Positions 63,744-64,000 of a stretch of 64,000 bases of DNA are shown here, piece after piece (positions within the stretch are counted from its first letter, which is position 1; every line of letters begins with the position of its first letter). The translations under genes were made by a program, and so were the position numbers. Under the pieces are notes generated by a model, which worked only from the letters and a program-made list of their open reading frames with translations, did no database searches and was not told the DNA's origin. This stretch comes from Parasedimentitalea huanghaiensis (GTDB lineage Bacteria > Pseudomonadota > Alphaproteobacteria > Rhodobacterales > Rhodobacteraceae). Location of the stretch: the NCBI RefSeq assembly GCF_009753675.1, contig NZ_WQLV01000011.1, forward strand, positions 1 to 64,000, read 5' to 3'.

Positions 63744-64000
63744 TTTCGGCCTCTCCGCTTTCCTTGACCCACCAGGTCTGGATGCAATTGTTATGGTAGA
63801 TAGAGTTCAGACCGCGCACGTCGCGCAGCTGGGTTTTGGTTGGCTGTACATATCCGGTAGCATCCTTGGCGCGCGCCTGTAGGAACATTTCCGTACCATC
63901 CCAATTGTGGTCCAGATAGAACCGGGTCATCGCCTTGTCCTGTCCCGGGGCAGCCAGACGTGCCTCGATCCAGTTTTTGCCACCGTCAACTGAAACATCA
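63727..64000 (-). CDS. soxC: Molybdopterin subunit SoxC of sulfur dehydrogenase (3' part)
   Basis: The last ~90 residues before the window edge; the start and the catalytic N-terminal domain lie outside. The Mo-cofactor oxidoreductase dimerisation domain is seen in DVSVDGGKNWIEARLAAPGQ, MTRFYLDHNWDGTEMFLQA and GLNSIYHNNCIQTWW. SoxC carries the molybdenum cofactor and passes electrons to SoxD. The stop lies inside the first codons of soxD, so the two genes are coupled. Confidence 0.93.
   Translation of the reverse strand, partial: DVSVDGGKNWIEARLAAPGQDKAMTRFYLDHNWDGTEMFLQARAKDATGYVQPTKTQLRDVRGLNSIYHNNCIQTWWVKESGEAENVEVS

Noticed and set aside
1-64000. tRNA or rRNA genes
   Set aside because: No cloverleaf-like or ribosomal sequence was noticed by eye. 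A covariance-model search would be needed to rule them out firmly.

Overview
The window looks like a chromosome segment of a Roseobacter-group alphaproteobacterium (Rhodobacteraceae). The reasons are the gene families present: a mitochondrial-type complex I accessory subunit (NDUFA12), a GapR/DUF2312 nucleoid protein, SoxC-SoxD, several TRAP and ABC importers, an acs-adk pair and a ClpP-ClpX pair. No rRNA, tRNA or CRISPR array was seen.

Bases 1-8300 form an accessory island. It is visibly more AT-rich than the rest and holds mostly unrecognised genes: an AAA+ ATPase without a protease domain, a small lipoprotein followed by a small membrane protein, and a minus-strand group of a membrane protein, a secreted protein and a GH108 muramidase. 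The muramidase is broken and joined to an IS3-family remnant. A serine recombinase and a 542-residue membrane protein follow, then about 1 kb without a convincing gene. Bases 8300-12000 encode a very large RTX metalloprotease (serralysin type) and, directly upstream, a small exported protein of unknown function.

Bases 12400-15600 are a TRAP transporter operon (dctM, dctQ, dctP). Bases 16100-19400 carry acs, an adenylate kinase and a flavin reductase. Bases 20690-31700 are the most coherent unit, a complete reductive pyrimidine degradation regulon. PreT/PreA reduce the pyrimidine, a dihydropyrimidinase opens the ring, and a ureidopropionase releases the beta-amino acid. An ABC importer, a RutR-type TetR regulator, a barstar-like protein and a GNAT protein share the locus. 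A near-consensus RutR operator and a close relative of it lie in front of the two operons.

Bases 31786-36500 hold a cupin protein, a RidA protein, gapR, two small conserved genes and a sulfide/sulfur operon (metallo-beta-lactamase, two YeeE/YedE halves, a TIGR01244 sulfurtransferase). Bases 36562-42763 hold a FliM/FliN-like protein with a repeat tail, a translationally coupled response regulator, small membrane protein and symporter-histidine kinase, and an ScfR-type regulator. Bases 42994-48243 are a Liv-type ABC importer operon with a Tat-exported binding protein. Bases 48400-51280 carry two LuxR-type regulators, one fused to an alpha/beta hydrolase. Bases 51424-57781 are housekeeping genes: accB, accC, aat, a DUF2155 gene, mlaD-like, NDUFA12, a RidA gene, clpX and clpP. 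Bases 58035-62548 hold a GlxA-type regulator, an LysR/monooxygenase-like divergent pair with a 26-bp perfect palindrome between them, and a U32 protein. The window ends in soxD and the 3' part of soxC.
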